Below, piece by piece: positions 1 to 8,131 of a DNA stretch of 11,123 nucleotides. Position 1 is the stretch's first letter; every line of letters starts with the position of its first letter. The stretch is taken from positions 97,156 to 108,278 of the forward strand of contig MU647044.1 of the NCBI GenBank assembly GCA_026770585.1. The letters are read 5' to 3'. The position numbers were made by a program, and so were the translations under genes. Below the pieces are notes generated by a model that was not told the DNA's origin, made no database searches, and saw only the letters and a list, made by a program, of their open reading frames with translations. This DNA is from Baffinella frigidus (taxonomy: Eukaryota > Cryptophyceae > Cryptomonadales > Baffinellaceae).

Positions 1-130
1 GGAGAGAGAGGAGGGAGAGAGACAGGGAGAGAGACAGGGAGAGAGACAGGGAGAGAGACAGGGAGAGAGACAGGGAGAGAGACAGGGAGAGAGAGAGAGA
101 GGAGGGAGAGAGGAGGGAGGAGAGAGGGGG
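1..130. repeat. GA-rich microsatellite with 12-bp units
   Basis: This is an almost pure purine tract on the plus strand, continuing from beyond the left edge. Between about 20 and 90 it is a regular 12-bp tandem repeat (unit gggagagagaca, six acaggg steps), flanked by simple GA and GGA repeats. It can adopt triplex-type structure in principle. There is no coding signal in it. Confidence 0.9.
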
Positions 131-381
131 GGCACTCAACCAGGATGCAACAGCGGCGAGGATGCTGTTACAGGAGCGTGGTGTAAAGTGACTGCCAAGG
201 ACTACTGTGAGGGGGGGCATGGCACCCGGAGGCAACAGCCGCGTCGATGCTGGTCAACAGAGGTGGTGCACGACACGCAACGCTCCTGCGATTCTGCGTT
301 TCGAGGAAACGACTTCTGGCCGAGATGAGCTAACCGGGATATCTTCGCCGCGGAAAGTAAACTGAAGTGACGTTTGTAAAC

Positions 382-428
382 TGGGGTCCCTAAACCCTAA
401 GAAAACTATGAGCGAGGCACCCCTGTAG
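382..428 (+). repeat. Diverged direct repeat, copy 1 (partner 741-789)
   Basis: The segment tggggtcc...atgagcgaggcacccctgtag recurs at 741-789. The last 21 bases match at 19 of 21 positions (408-428 against 769-789), and the first eight bases also match. The middle differs: this copy has ccctaaaccctaa, the other has a run of nine G. It may be a fragment of a dispersed repeat family. Confidence 0.6.
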
Positions 429-655
429 CGTGTACCGGGCCGCCACATGGAAAGCGCACACGGAGAGATTGATAATGCATCGCCAAACAACCAGCGTCAG
501 CGCCGCACATGCTCGACGCATTGTGCCACTTACTGTACCCCGTGTCGGCCGCTCATACGAGCACTTTCCGGATGGATTCTAACTCCACCTCCTACCAGAG
601 GGCAGATAGAATGAATTAGTCCGAGTGCCAGTAAACATCTCTCGATCCCTCCTTT

Positions 656-687
656 ACCCTCTCTCTCTCATTCTCTCTCTCTCTCTG
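656..687. repeat. CT microsatellite
   Basis: A CT dinucleotide run is interrupted once by CATT. It is the pyrimidine-strand counterpart of the GA tract at the left edge. There is no other content. Confidence 0.9.
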
Positions 688-740
688 GACAGCCTGGTAC
701 TCGCATGCTCCCGTGAGCACATGTACGCATAGGGCTACTA

Positions 741-789
741 TGGGGTCCTAGGGGGGGGGCGTTTTCTCATGAGCGAAGTACCCCTGTAG
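741..789 (+). repeat. Diverged direct repeat, copy 2 (partner 382-428)
   Basis: This is the second copy of the repeat described at 382-428. It carries a nine-G homopolymer where the first copy has two CCCTAAA-like units, and it ends in the same 21-base block with two substitutions. Confidence 0.6.
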
Positions 790-1136
790 ATACATACTCC
801 TGTACCCCTGTGGTCGAGACCCGATGAGGCGGAGACCTTCATTCATACGAAGAGGGCCACCATTCACTTAGCAGGCACCGGTGACTTCGAAAATCGGTCC
901 AGAGTTGATCATCGCCCGGGAAACACGCCACAAGTCTGGGACCCCCCCCGGAAATCCACTTAGCAGCGGCCGAGTTCCTTCCCCCCCGGATATCTGGGGG
1001 AAATGCGGTTAGAATCCAATGCAATTGGATAAGATTGTAGTGCAAATGGTTTAGATGGACTGCATCCGTGAAGCCCCCGGTGGATGCTTAGTGGCCGGGG
1101 GAGAATGGCACCGGTTGCTGTTAGGTGACATGTTGT

Positions 1137-1160
1137 TCGTGAGCCTTTTTTGGCTCACGA
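1137..1160. repeat. Perfect 9-bp hairpin with T6 loop
   Basis: The arms tcgtgagcc and ggctcacga are perfect reverse complements around a loop of six T. Weaker inverted repeats follow (ggacagtgtcc at 1171-1181, and gagccc/gggctc just after). A bacterial-style terminator is not meant here: the DNA looks eukaryotic and no gene ends at this point. Confidence 0.75.
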
Positions 1161-1346
1161 GCCCCCCTCGGGACAGTGTCCTGGGACGAGCCCACCTCAG
1201 GGCTCTGAGTAGGGACGATTAACAATGACCAGTTCTCTACGGGTGAAATGGGCTTTTGCGACCTGCTGAGATCAGGTTCTTTCCCGGACGAGACGTGCAG
1301 TAAAATGGGTCCGTGACATCTTTGGAGGACGGCGGCTTGGTCACGT

Positions 1347-1368
1347 TACTGCTCGATATCGAGCAGTA
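1347..1368. repeat. Perfect 22-bp palindrome
   Basis: The sequence tactgctcgat followed by its exact reverse complement gives an uninterrupted 22-bp palindrome centred on GATATC. This can be read directly. A palindrome this long without a spacer could be a protein binding site, a cruciform or a remnant of an inverted duplication; nothing nearby decides which. Confidence 0.9.
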
Positions 1369-1726
1369 CAAAAAGAAAATAAGAGTCGCGGGGAAAAATA
1401 CGGTTTCGCGAGGGTTTGAACCTCTAATCCCCCCTGTAATCACCCTGTCTCATCCGGGACGGCGTGACAGTTTCAACTTGCGTACTTCCCATCAGGCGAT
1501 TTCCCTGAAATTTTGAGCGCTGTCTCTCGTCTACAGAACCAGTTCCGGTGTCCGCCTATGTTGGGAGCTCGAAAAACCTGAAGGACCTACAGGATAAAGG
1601 ACGGTGACCTGATGAGCACGTGTAATGGGCTGACTCACGAGGTGCATCCGGCATCTCGATTCTCAGATACCAAGATCAAACTCATAACCTTACTCCTTCC
1701 CGTCCGGAGAGGAGAACATCGAAAAG

Positions 1727-1749
1727 GTGATCTGGGCTCACCAGATCAC
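1727..1749. repeat. Perfect 9-bp hairpin, 5-nt loop
   Basis: The arms gtgatctgg and ccagatcac pair perfectly around gctca. No associated gene is visible. Confidence 0.8.
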
Positions 1750-2093
1750 TGCAGACCCTCGAGATAGACCCTGGGTCATCTTCAGGAAGGTACATAGGCT
1801 CAAGAATCGAAGATTCACGCCTGACCGGAACCTCACTGGTCTGTGAGCTTATCGAAAGCAGGGTTCATACTCAGTGTGTGATAGTTTTGCCTTTTCGGCA
1901 CTTCCCATACGCGTAGGCCAAATTTCGTCACGGATCCCCCCTTCACGAGCCTCTGCACTGGAGAGCTCAACGCGATCCGAAAGCAAAAATGCTTTCTCTG
2001 CAGATCCTTTCTACGGAAGGGCGTGTCGTTGGGCCATGTTGGGAGAAATTAAAACCTAAAGGACCTAAAGAACCGTGAAAATTGGCCAATGTT

Positions 2094-2179
2094 GCTGTTG
2101 CTCGGTACGAAGCTTCGCAACCCCACAACAAAATCCTGCGAAAAACATTGCAGGTTCAACAAGAGCTGTTCCCGTGGCC
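2094..2179 (+). repeat. 86-bp direct repeat, copy 1
   Basis: These 86 bp match 2347-2432 without gaps at 79 of 86 positions by my count. The two copies are offset by 253 bp. The block begins gctgttgctcggtacga and ends gctgttcccgtggcc. Sequence between the copies is not shared, so this is a dispersed or duplicated element, not a tandem satellite. Short frames can be read through both copies on either strand, but none resembles a known protein. Confidence 0.85.
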
Positions 2180-2346
2180 AAGAAAGAGAAACCCGGGCAG
2201 CGCCAGGCGCCTTCGCAGGCACGGCGGCCGTCCGCTGCGAGATGGCGGCTCTCCGCCATGGGGCGAAGCTCTGGTCAAACGGCTGCCTCTTGAAAACGTG
2301 AAGTCAACTGGGCGACAACTTTAGACTGCGTCTTAAGAATTGGCAC

Positions 2347-2432
2347 GCTGTTGCTCGGTACGACGCTTCGTAACCCCATCAGACAATCCTGCGAAAAACA
2401 TTGGAGGTTCAACAAGAGCTGTTCCCGTGGCC
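2347..2432 (+). repeat. 86-bp direct repeat, copy 2
   Basis: This is the second copy of the repeat at 2094-2179, with seven substitutions and no indels. It runs directly into sequence unlike that after copy 1 (cccgggtgaaat here, aagaaagagaaa there), so the repeat boundary is sharp at the right end. Confidence 0.85.
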
Positions 2433-2566
2433 CGGGTGAAATTTTTGAAGGATGCATTTCTCCGGAACCCCCGGGTTTCCGCAAAATTTTGGGTTTGTTG
2501 GCTCCATTCCGAGGGGGGGGTAAGCCACGAAAGGGCCCATTTTTTTTCGCCTGCGGCGTTAAGTTA

Positions 2567-2589
2567 CCCCCCCCCCCCCCCCGGGGGGG
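2567..2589. repeat. C16G7 homopolymer block
   Basis: Sixteen C are followed directly by seven G, giving a self-complementary junction. Homopolymer lengths like these are prone to sequencing or assembly error, so the exact count should not be trusted. Confidence 0.7.
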
Positions 2590-2654
2590 CGTTTAGCACA
2601 GGGCTTAAAATGTAGCATTTGATTAGGATCCTACGAGCTCGTAGGCAGACAAAC

Positions 2655-2673
2655 GCAAAAAGGTTTTTTTTGC
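2655..2673. repeat. A-run/T-run hairpin, copy 1
   Basis: gcaaaaa, then gg, then a T8 run and gc can fold back on itself. A closely similar unit sits at 2781-2799, and both are followed by short GCGC-rich sequence (gctgggcgctg here, acagcgcag there), so they look like a diverged duplication. Confidence 0.6.
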
Positions 2674-2780
2674 GCTGGGCGCTGCGCGTCGCCGACGAAC
2701 TCTTCCTCCTTGGAAGCAACAAAGGGGGGGAAAGCGAGGTCTACAAACGAAAAACAAAGCTTGTGACTTCCGTTTTGATC

Positions 2781-2799
2781 GCAAAAAAGTTTTTTTTGC
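2781..2799. repeat. A-run/T-run hairpin, copy 2
   Basis: gcaaaaaa, g, a T8 run and gc form the second copy of the hairpin at 2655-2673. No function is visible. Confidence 0.6.
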
Positions 2800-2978
2800 A
2801 CAGCGCAGACCTTCCTTTTTGATCTTGTCCCACCAATTATTTTGGATCCTGACCCCCGCGGGCACTTTTTACTACCGGTTCACGTCGTGTGACTCGTGTC
2901 CTTGTGAAAATAATGTTTTCACGATTCCAGCTCCAGGATTTTTAAATGATTTTTCATTTTTGTCACAACCTAAAACTC

Positions 2979-3001
2979 TATCCGGGGTTGTTGAAAATGT
3001 G
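2979..3001 (+). repeat. Left arm of an imperfect inverted repeat
   Basis: These 23 bases match the reverse complement of 3482-3504 at 21 of 23 positions. The arms enclose about 480 bp (3002-3481) with no recognisable coding content. This could be the ends of a non-autonomous element, but no target-site duplication is seen. Confidence 0.6.
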
Positions 3002-3481
3002 AAATAAATTTAATTGTGGAATCGGGATTTTTGAGGCTCAAAATTCAATTTTTTAGTCGCTTTACACCGCCATGGCGCGGTGGGCCGGGCAAGGTGATGC
3101 GCGCATCCTGCTCAGCGCACCGAGAAACCCCCGGATTGAAAGTTTCAGCGCGATCGACGGACAACTTGCCGCGCCGCTATGTGCCTCTGCGATTTGAAGG
3201 GCGGCGAAATGGCGGAGATCTCGGTGACGAAATGCGCAAGGATGGCCGAGGCACAGCAGCTAGCTGAGCAACCCAACCAGCGCCGAGATTTAAAACTGCC
3301 CGACAGCCGAAAATGGCTCAAAGGGCCATCTTCGTGCGCAGATTAGGCAGGGTTGCCGTGGGCCGATTTTCTCGCCACTTCGTGGGCAGCTGGAGCGAGG
3401 CCCCTCTTGTGGATCCTGATCTTTGTACGAGAAAAATCGACCAAGAACTGTCCTTTTGGAGGACTTCGTCACCCAGAGGTC

Positions 3482-3504
3482 CACATTTGCAACAACCCCT
3501 GATA
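3482..3504 (-). repeat. Right arm of an imperfect inverted repeat
   Basis: Partner of 2979-3001 in inverted orientation, 21 of 23 positions identical. The similarity fades quickly on both sides. Confidence 0.6.
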
Positions 3505-3606
3505 ACACTTCAGGATCACGCGGCTTTACACCGCGGCAATCTATTTTCGGAACAAGACAGATTCTGTGACACCTCGTACCGGTAGGACCCCCCTACATGG
3601 ACATGC

Positions 3607-3787
3607 ATCTTGGTTTCCAACGCCCAAGATAAAGGTGTTTGCACTTATTGTAAACATGTACATGTACATGTAATGTATGCTATTTCCGGCAGGAATATTA
3701 CGCCTTTTTATGTGGACAGGAACACACCTGCCGGGCATGTGAACGACGGGATTTTCCGAAAATCACTTTCGGCCCAAAATGGGCCGA
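3607..3787. repeat. Cluster of palindromes and hairpins
   Basis: Five self-complementary structures lie within 181 bp: atcttgg/ccaagat (3607-3613 with 3624-3630), an 18-bp perfect palindrome of acatgt units (3654-3671), ccggcagg/cctgccgg (3686-3693 with 3727-3734), gattttc/gaaaatc around one base (3750-3764), and tcggccca/tgggccga around AAA (3769-3787). They are too diverse to be one tandem repeat. The cluster may be a structured non-coding element or chance in repeat-derived DNA. Confidence 0.5.
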
Positions 3788-4113
3788 CTTTCCGTTACCT
3801 GTATTAGTATCCGTAAGAACCCCCCTATTCCCCTACGGGTTGCCTACCGTAGGGTCGTAGGTCTTATCGCTTAAGGGTTATTCAAAATCCCTTCGAAGTA
3901 TCTCAATTTACAAATTGCAGCCGTTTACTGGCCGCATGACTTCGTGACGGACACACCTGTAGTAAAGTTACTACTCGGCCAGCTTACTGCTCAACGAGGA
4001 CGGTCGTTGACCCCAGCTGACCCCCCAGCTAGAGCAGAGGGGTGTTTTTAATAAAAAATCCCCTTGACCTCAGCAAGGGTCTATCATTACTGAATATTTC
4101 CTCTTGACCTCAG

Positions 4114-4330
4114 GGCGGGTGCAGCATCTCGTTCCCACATTCCTTCCAAGGTTCGCAGAGGCATCCAGCTGGAGCACGTCGGCTCTCTTCGCTCTCCACG
4201 GGCTTACTCTTAGCTTCCCCAGCATGGGCGGGATCTGCTCGAGCGTGTCGGCCGAGACCGGCATTGCGGTAGCCTTGTACTGCTTGCTTTACTGGATGGT
4301 CTTCCCCAAGTGTGAGCCTCGGTCGGACAG
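4114..4330 (+). other. Weak candidate internal exon, plus strand
   Basis: A pyrimidine-rich acceptor-like sequence (tttcctcttgacctcag, ending at 4113) precedes an open frame that reaches a TGA at 4332-4334. Possible donors follow: CAG|GTGACG after 4330 and after 4352, and a textbook AAG|GTAAGT after 4382. The open frame encodes a hydrophobic stretch (TGIAVALYCLLYWMVF) but no domain I recognise. The donors at 4331 and 4353 come from the 22-bp tandem repeat. This is a splice-signal observation, not a supported gene; the reverse strand of the same stretch is also partly open. Confidence 0.15.
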
Positions 4331-4369
4331 GTGACGAGCCTCGATCGGACAGGTGACGAGCCTCGGTGG
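4314..4369 (+). repeat. 22-bp tandem repeat, about 2.5 copies
   Basis: The unit gagcctcgRtcggacaggtgac is present at 4314-4335 and 4336-4357 with a single difference, followed by a partial third copy from 4358. Each full unit contains cag|gtgac, a possible splice donor. Confidence 0.85.
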
Positions 4370-4596
4370 TTGACTAATGAAGGTAAGTTCTCTCTTGCTT
4401 GTGGGTGGGCCTTGGCCGGCGCGGCCTCTCTCCTCCCAAGCGGGGTCTCACCAAGAGAGAAAAATGCGTCTATTACAGATCGAAACCAACAAGGCCACCA
4501 TGTATCCCCTTCCGTGAAGGCCTTGTACGACTAGGACCTAAACACCACACACTGTCTTCCTTGGGGAGGGCAAGTAAAGCGACTGCTAGCAGGCGG

Positions 4597-4716
4597 CGAG
4601 AGTCCCACGAGTGTTGACTGATTCAGCGATTCCTGGTACAGACCTCCCAGGTTGAGTTACATGTACCGCCCAGGTACAAAAAGTGCCTTGTTTAGTCACC
4701 TGTCGTGGGACTCTCG
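4597..4716. repeat. 14-bp perfect inverted repeat bounding 120 bp
   Basis: cgagagtcccacga (4597-4610) and its exact reverse complement (4703-4716) bound a 92-bp interior without coding content. The arrangement resembles a tiny terminal-inverted-repeat element, but no flanking target-site duplication is evident. The right arm abuts the GGA microsatellite. Confidence 0.55.
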
Positions 4717-4717
4717 T

Positions 4718-4924
4718 GAGAGAGGAGGAGGAGGAGGAGGAGGAGGAGGGGCGGAAACAAGCGTGTTATACTCACATCGCCCCTCGCTCCCACCTCACCA
4801 TTAAGAGATACATTGACAGGAGGAGGAGGGATAGGAAGGGAGGGAGAGAGAGAGAGAGAGAGAGGAAGAGAGCGGAGGAGGAGGAGGAGGAGGAGGGGCG
4901 GACACAAGTCTTTTACTCAGTCAC
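4718..4924. repeat. Purine-rich GGA/GA tracts with a duplicated flank
   Basis: Two (GGA)n blocks (about 4724-4750 and 4874-4897) each run into gggcgga-acaag and then a t-rich ctca/tcac sequence, so the tract and about 30 bp of flank appear twice, 147 bp apart. Between them is a GA run (about 4846-4864). On the coding strand of the gene to the right this is a long CT/TCC pyrimidine stretch just after its stop codon, so it may form its 3' UTR. A weak AGTAAA-like poly(A) signal can be read there on the minus strand, without other support. Confidence 0.65.
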
Positions 4925-4956
4925 GTGAAGCCACCACCACAGCATCGCTGGCGCTG

Positions 4957-7900
4957 TCACTGCGTCGCCACCCCCCCCCCCCGCATCACCCCGTCCATCC
5001 CTTCCCGCAGAAACATGTTCGCTCGCTCTAAGAACCCCCGCGGATCTGCGGAGACCTCGTCCCAGCTTCGCACCACCTCCTCATCCCAGCGCCCGGCCGC
5101 GCGCGGGTCCATGCGCCGCACCATGAGATCGATGACGAAGATGTGCGGAGAGCACGTTTGCGATGAAAAGCTGGCGCGGTCCAGCCACGGGTGGCGGAAT
5201 CTGGCGTCTGAGACTCCGCGATCGAAGCAGGCGAGAATCTCGTCCTCATAAAGGAACCAGGCGTCGGCATCGTTGGTCAAATGACGCCACTCCCGCTCAC
5301 ATTTTTCGCCCTCCCGCTTGTCCTGGATCACGGCCTGGATCTTGAGCCGCATCTCCTCGTTTGGCATCATCACGCTTGGGTCCAAAACCTCCCTCGTCAT
5401 AGGAGAGATCCTGCTGGACTCCAACGACACCATGATCGCACGTCGCTCATACGTGAATCCATCGGAACACCGAACAGGATCCTCCATGAGAGAACCCGTG
5501 ATTGGGCAGCATAACTCCTTGTCCACAGAATCAGGGAACGTTGCGCCCTGCATAAACTCCACGAGAAGAAGCGTGTAGGCCGGAAAACCTGTCCCATCCG
5601 TCTTGAACTCGATCGCAAGCTGCTGCATGTGGCCCACCAGGGCTTCGAAATCGCCCTCGTTCCGCGCCGCCACTACCACGGACTCGCTGTGAGACTCGTT
5701 GTCAGACTCAAACACGGCGTCGGTTGAGGAGGCCTCGCCATGGGCGTCGGTTGAGGAGGCCTCGCCATGGCTATCGTCGTAGTCCGCTCTTGACATTTCG
5801 TCGTAGTCCGCTCTTGACAAGGCCGCGGCTACCAAGGCCTTGGCCTTCCCGCAGGCCGTGATCAACCTCCGTCGCTGGACAAGTGACATCCCGGTGTCCG
5901 CGAGGTCACTTTCTTCCACATATGCAAGGTCAGACAAGCTCTCGACTCCCATCTCTTGCAAGTAAACTGCGGTGTTGAAAATCTTATGATCCACCAAAAA
6001 CGTGACCAGATCTCTCTGCGCTCTCTGACATCTCCCCAGCCCCTCTTCCGACCCCTCAGCACGTTTCCCCGAAAGAGTCGAACCCCCTGCGGCGACAGGC
6101 CCAGACTCGCTTCTCCCCCTGGCTTCTGGCGGCGCCCACTGGAGGACGAACTGCTGCGGGTCGAACCGCGGAGACAGCAGCTGGAAGTGCTTCGACGAAA
6201 GCCTGGCCGCCTTAAAGCACGCCAAAAGGGACAGGCCGTGCCCAAGACCGCGGAAAAGCGTCGACGAGAAGTCGATGGCACTATCATCCCCCCCAGGAAC
6301 ATCCCCGTTCCAAACCACAAAGTCGATTCCCTCTGAGAGCGAACGCGCGAGCTCCCCCGACATGCTCGCGGTGGCAACTACCAGCCGGATCCGCCTCGCC
6401 CCAAGTTCCGTGTTCACAGCCAGAATCGCGTCTGCAAGGTCAGTGCTGTGGAGGCAACCCCCTTTCAAATGCGCTCCATCCAGCTCGCCGTGGCACGAGA
6501 ACACCAGGACTGTTGGTTCACACTGCACAATCTTCTCCACGATGCTGTTGGCATCTGCAAGCGAGCTGTGCTCGAATTTCACTAACTCCTTCCAGCTGTC
6601 CTGCCCGTGTTCCGAAGCAACCATCAGCTCTGTCAAAGCAACCCTCAGCTCTGTCTGCTCCTCGACGTTTGCCCCAACAAAGAGAACAGTGAAAGGCGAC
6701 GGAGACGGGTCAGGGCGCTCCACCCCGAAAATATCTGCGGACAACGGCGCCCCGGAAGACGAAAATAAGACGCCGCTCCCACTCCACGTCGCAGCGTCAC
6801 TCTCGCGCAGCCCAATGTCGAGCTCCTTGAGCAGCATCGCAGCTTCGAGCGCCATCTCCGTGGCCAGAGCGCTCTCTGGGTGCCGTGCCTCCTCCCAAGC
6901 CGCGCGCACCTCGCCGTGGATCTCATGGATGAGTTGCATGGCACCCGACTGGAAGCCATGCCGGATGCCTTTCACGAGATGCGAGAAAATGAACCTCCCG
7001 ATCTGACGTCGCCGCCACGCCCCGAGCACATGTTCCTTGATAGGCTGGCCATCCCCAAACGCCAGGCTCAGCACCCGAGCAGCCACCTCCTCGTCTTCCT
7101 GGGTGAACGTGGAGGTCATGCCCCCCAACAATCCACAGTCGAGCCCCTCCCACGCGGCGCTGAGCAGGCGCTCGGTCACCGACTCTTGCTTCGCGACCGT
7201 CGCACCCACCAGAGATGTCTTCAAAACCGCCGCCTGCTGTTGCGGCTTGGCGGGTGCCTGCACCGGTGCAATGCTCTTGCCGGTGGGAGCCTCCTCTTCT
7301 CGCAGGCGGATGAGGTCACGCAGCTCGCTCGTCGACTTCTCGGAAAACCTCTGGAGAACGTGCGCCGTCAGCTCTCGCTCGCTTTCGCCGAAAGAAGGCT
7401 CTCCCTGGCGCACGCGCGCACACACCTCGAGGCCCAAATCTTTCCCGGACGAGTCCTGCGCCCCGGTGCGCTTTCTGCAAGCCTGCAGAGCCAGATCCAC
7501 CAGCCACGGAACCTTCGCCAGCTCAGCAAGCTCGTCGCGCAAAAACACAGCCTCGACGAAGCCAGGCGTCACCAGACGGACCCTCTGAACCACCTCTTTC
7601 TCAGCCGGCCCTCCTTTCTGGCGAATTGTTGACAGAGTCGCCAGAAACTGTGTCAGAGAGAACTTATCGTGCTGCTTTGACCCGAACTTGCGTTCCAAGA
7701 TTGTCCCCAACGCCGCCGACGCAGCGCACTGCAGCTGCTCTCCAGAAGAGGGGCTCAACAACCGGATGATGCCCGACAGCCTCGTGTCTTCCATCTCGTC
7801 GTCGTCGAGCTCCAGCTGCGCGAGCGACAAGAGGGCGGCACAGACTTGAAACGCCCCGAACCCGATCGCGCCTCGCCCCCGATCCTGCGAAATCCGCACA

Positions 7901-8131
7901 AGCTCCCGGACGACTGCCAGCGTCATCCTCCGGGCCTGGAAGAGGTTGAGCTCCGACAGCACCATGCGCCGCAGCTCCTGCGACGGATGGCACAGACCCA
8001 GCGCGACCGCCTCCGGGCTCCGAATCTCCTGAAACTTCTGCTCGAGCAACTTCCGAAGATCCGCCTCTCGGCGCCCCAGAGGCCCCCGCCGCTGCCCCAG
8101 CTCCTTGACGAGCGCGCAGAGCACGCCTGAC
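4957..8131 (-). CDS. Downstream exon of the STAND gene: helical region, CHAT-like domain, SAM, U-box
   Basis: This exon encodes residues 749-1805 of the spliced protein, plus the last base of codon 748. Up to about residue 1030 it is alpha-helical, rich in short amphipathic helices (HEAT-like, not a firm call). A Pro/Gln linker and another helical block follow. Residues 1227-1390 fit CHAT, a caspase/separase-like peptidase: an opening VLFVGAN strand, an FSCHG histidine motif (His1295, 6490-6492), and VVATASMSG where active members have VVLSACxTG, so serine (Ser1337, 6364-6366) replaces the cysteine. Residues 1452-1512 are a SAM domain (VxSLSDL, ExDLxxTGM, QRRRL). An acidic Ser/Asp linker follows, then a canonical U-box at 1618-1684 (CCPITGSLMEDP, SDGFTYER, SPMT), indicating E2 recruitment. 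The last 120 residues match nothing I know. There is no ATG at the 5' end: the frame opens after a TGA inside the repeat, and the first Met is 53 codons in. Stop TGA at 4957-4959 follows a G12 run. Confidence 0.85.
5717..5820 (-). repeat. Two in-frame tandem duplications in the acidic linker
   Basis: A 27-bp unit is duplicated at 5717-5770 (protein unit HGEASSTDA, two copies) and a 24-bp unit at about 5774-5820 (protein unit SRADYDEM/SRADYDDS). Both periods are multiples of three, so the frame is kept. They form a flexible acidic spacer between the SAM domain and the second U-box, a typical place for length variation. Confidence 0.9.

Larger units (their letters stand above)
131..2093. other. 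No recognisable gene; hairpins and diverged repeats
   Basis: I find only short open frames without any recognisable domain, codon bias or splice context. The stretch holds a CT microsatellite (656-687), a diverged repeat pair (382-428 and 741-789), a short CCCTAAACCCTAA telomere-like motif (388-400), hairpins at 1074-1101, 1137-1160 and 1727-1749, and a perfect 22-bp palindrome (1347-1368). A second loosely similar pair starts at about 1558 and 2037 (both begin atgttgggag and share an acctgaaggacct-like segment). It is best read as intergenic, decayed repeat DNA, but an unrecognised UTR or non-coding RNA cannot be excluded. Confidence 0.6.
2433..4113. other. No recognisable gene; homopolymers, inverted repeats and hairpins
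   Basis: There is no open frame with a recognisable domain on either strand. Contents: a C16G7 homopolymer block (2567-2589), two related A-run/T-run hairpins (2655-2673 and 2781-2799), a long-range imperfect inverted repeat (2979-3001 with 3482-3504), a palindrome (3654-3671) and a cluster of hairpins (3607-3787). Base composition is patchy, with AT-rich 2840-3060 next to GC-rich 3060-3400. This suggests a mosaic of degraded elements. Confidence 0.55.

Noticed and set aside
1137-1160. Rho-independent terminator
   Set aside because: The T run is in the loop, not after the stem, and the DNA appears eukaryotic.
1385-1500. tRNA or tRNA-derived SINE on the minus strand
   Set aside because: A GTTCAAACC motif fits the Pol III B box and has a 4-bp stem, but I found no convincing A box, anticodon arm or acceptor pairing.
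1-4900. Short open frames of 60-108 codons across the left part
   Set aside because: They have no recognisable motif, overlap each other on both strands, and several consist of microsatellite translation (poly-Glu, poly-Arg/Glu or poly-Leu/Ser).
6275-7632. Plus-strand frames of 243, 250 and 183 codons, and minus-strand frames in other phases
   Set aside because: They overlap the CHAT and helical coding region in shadow frames and show no domain. The long minus-strand frame explains the interval.
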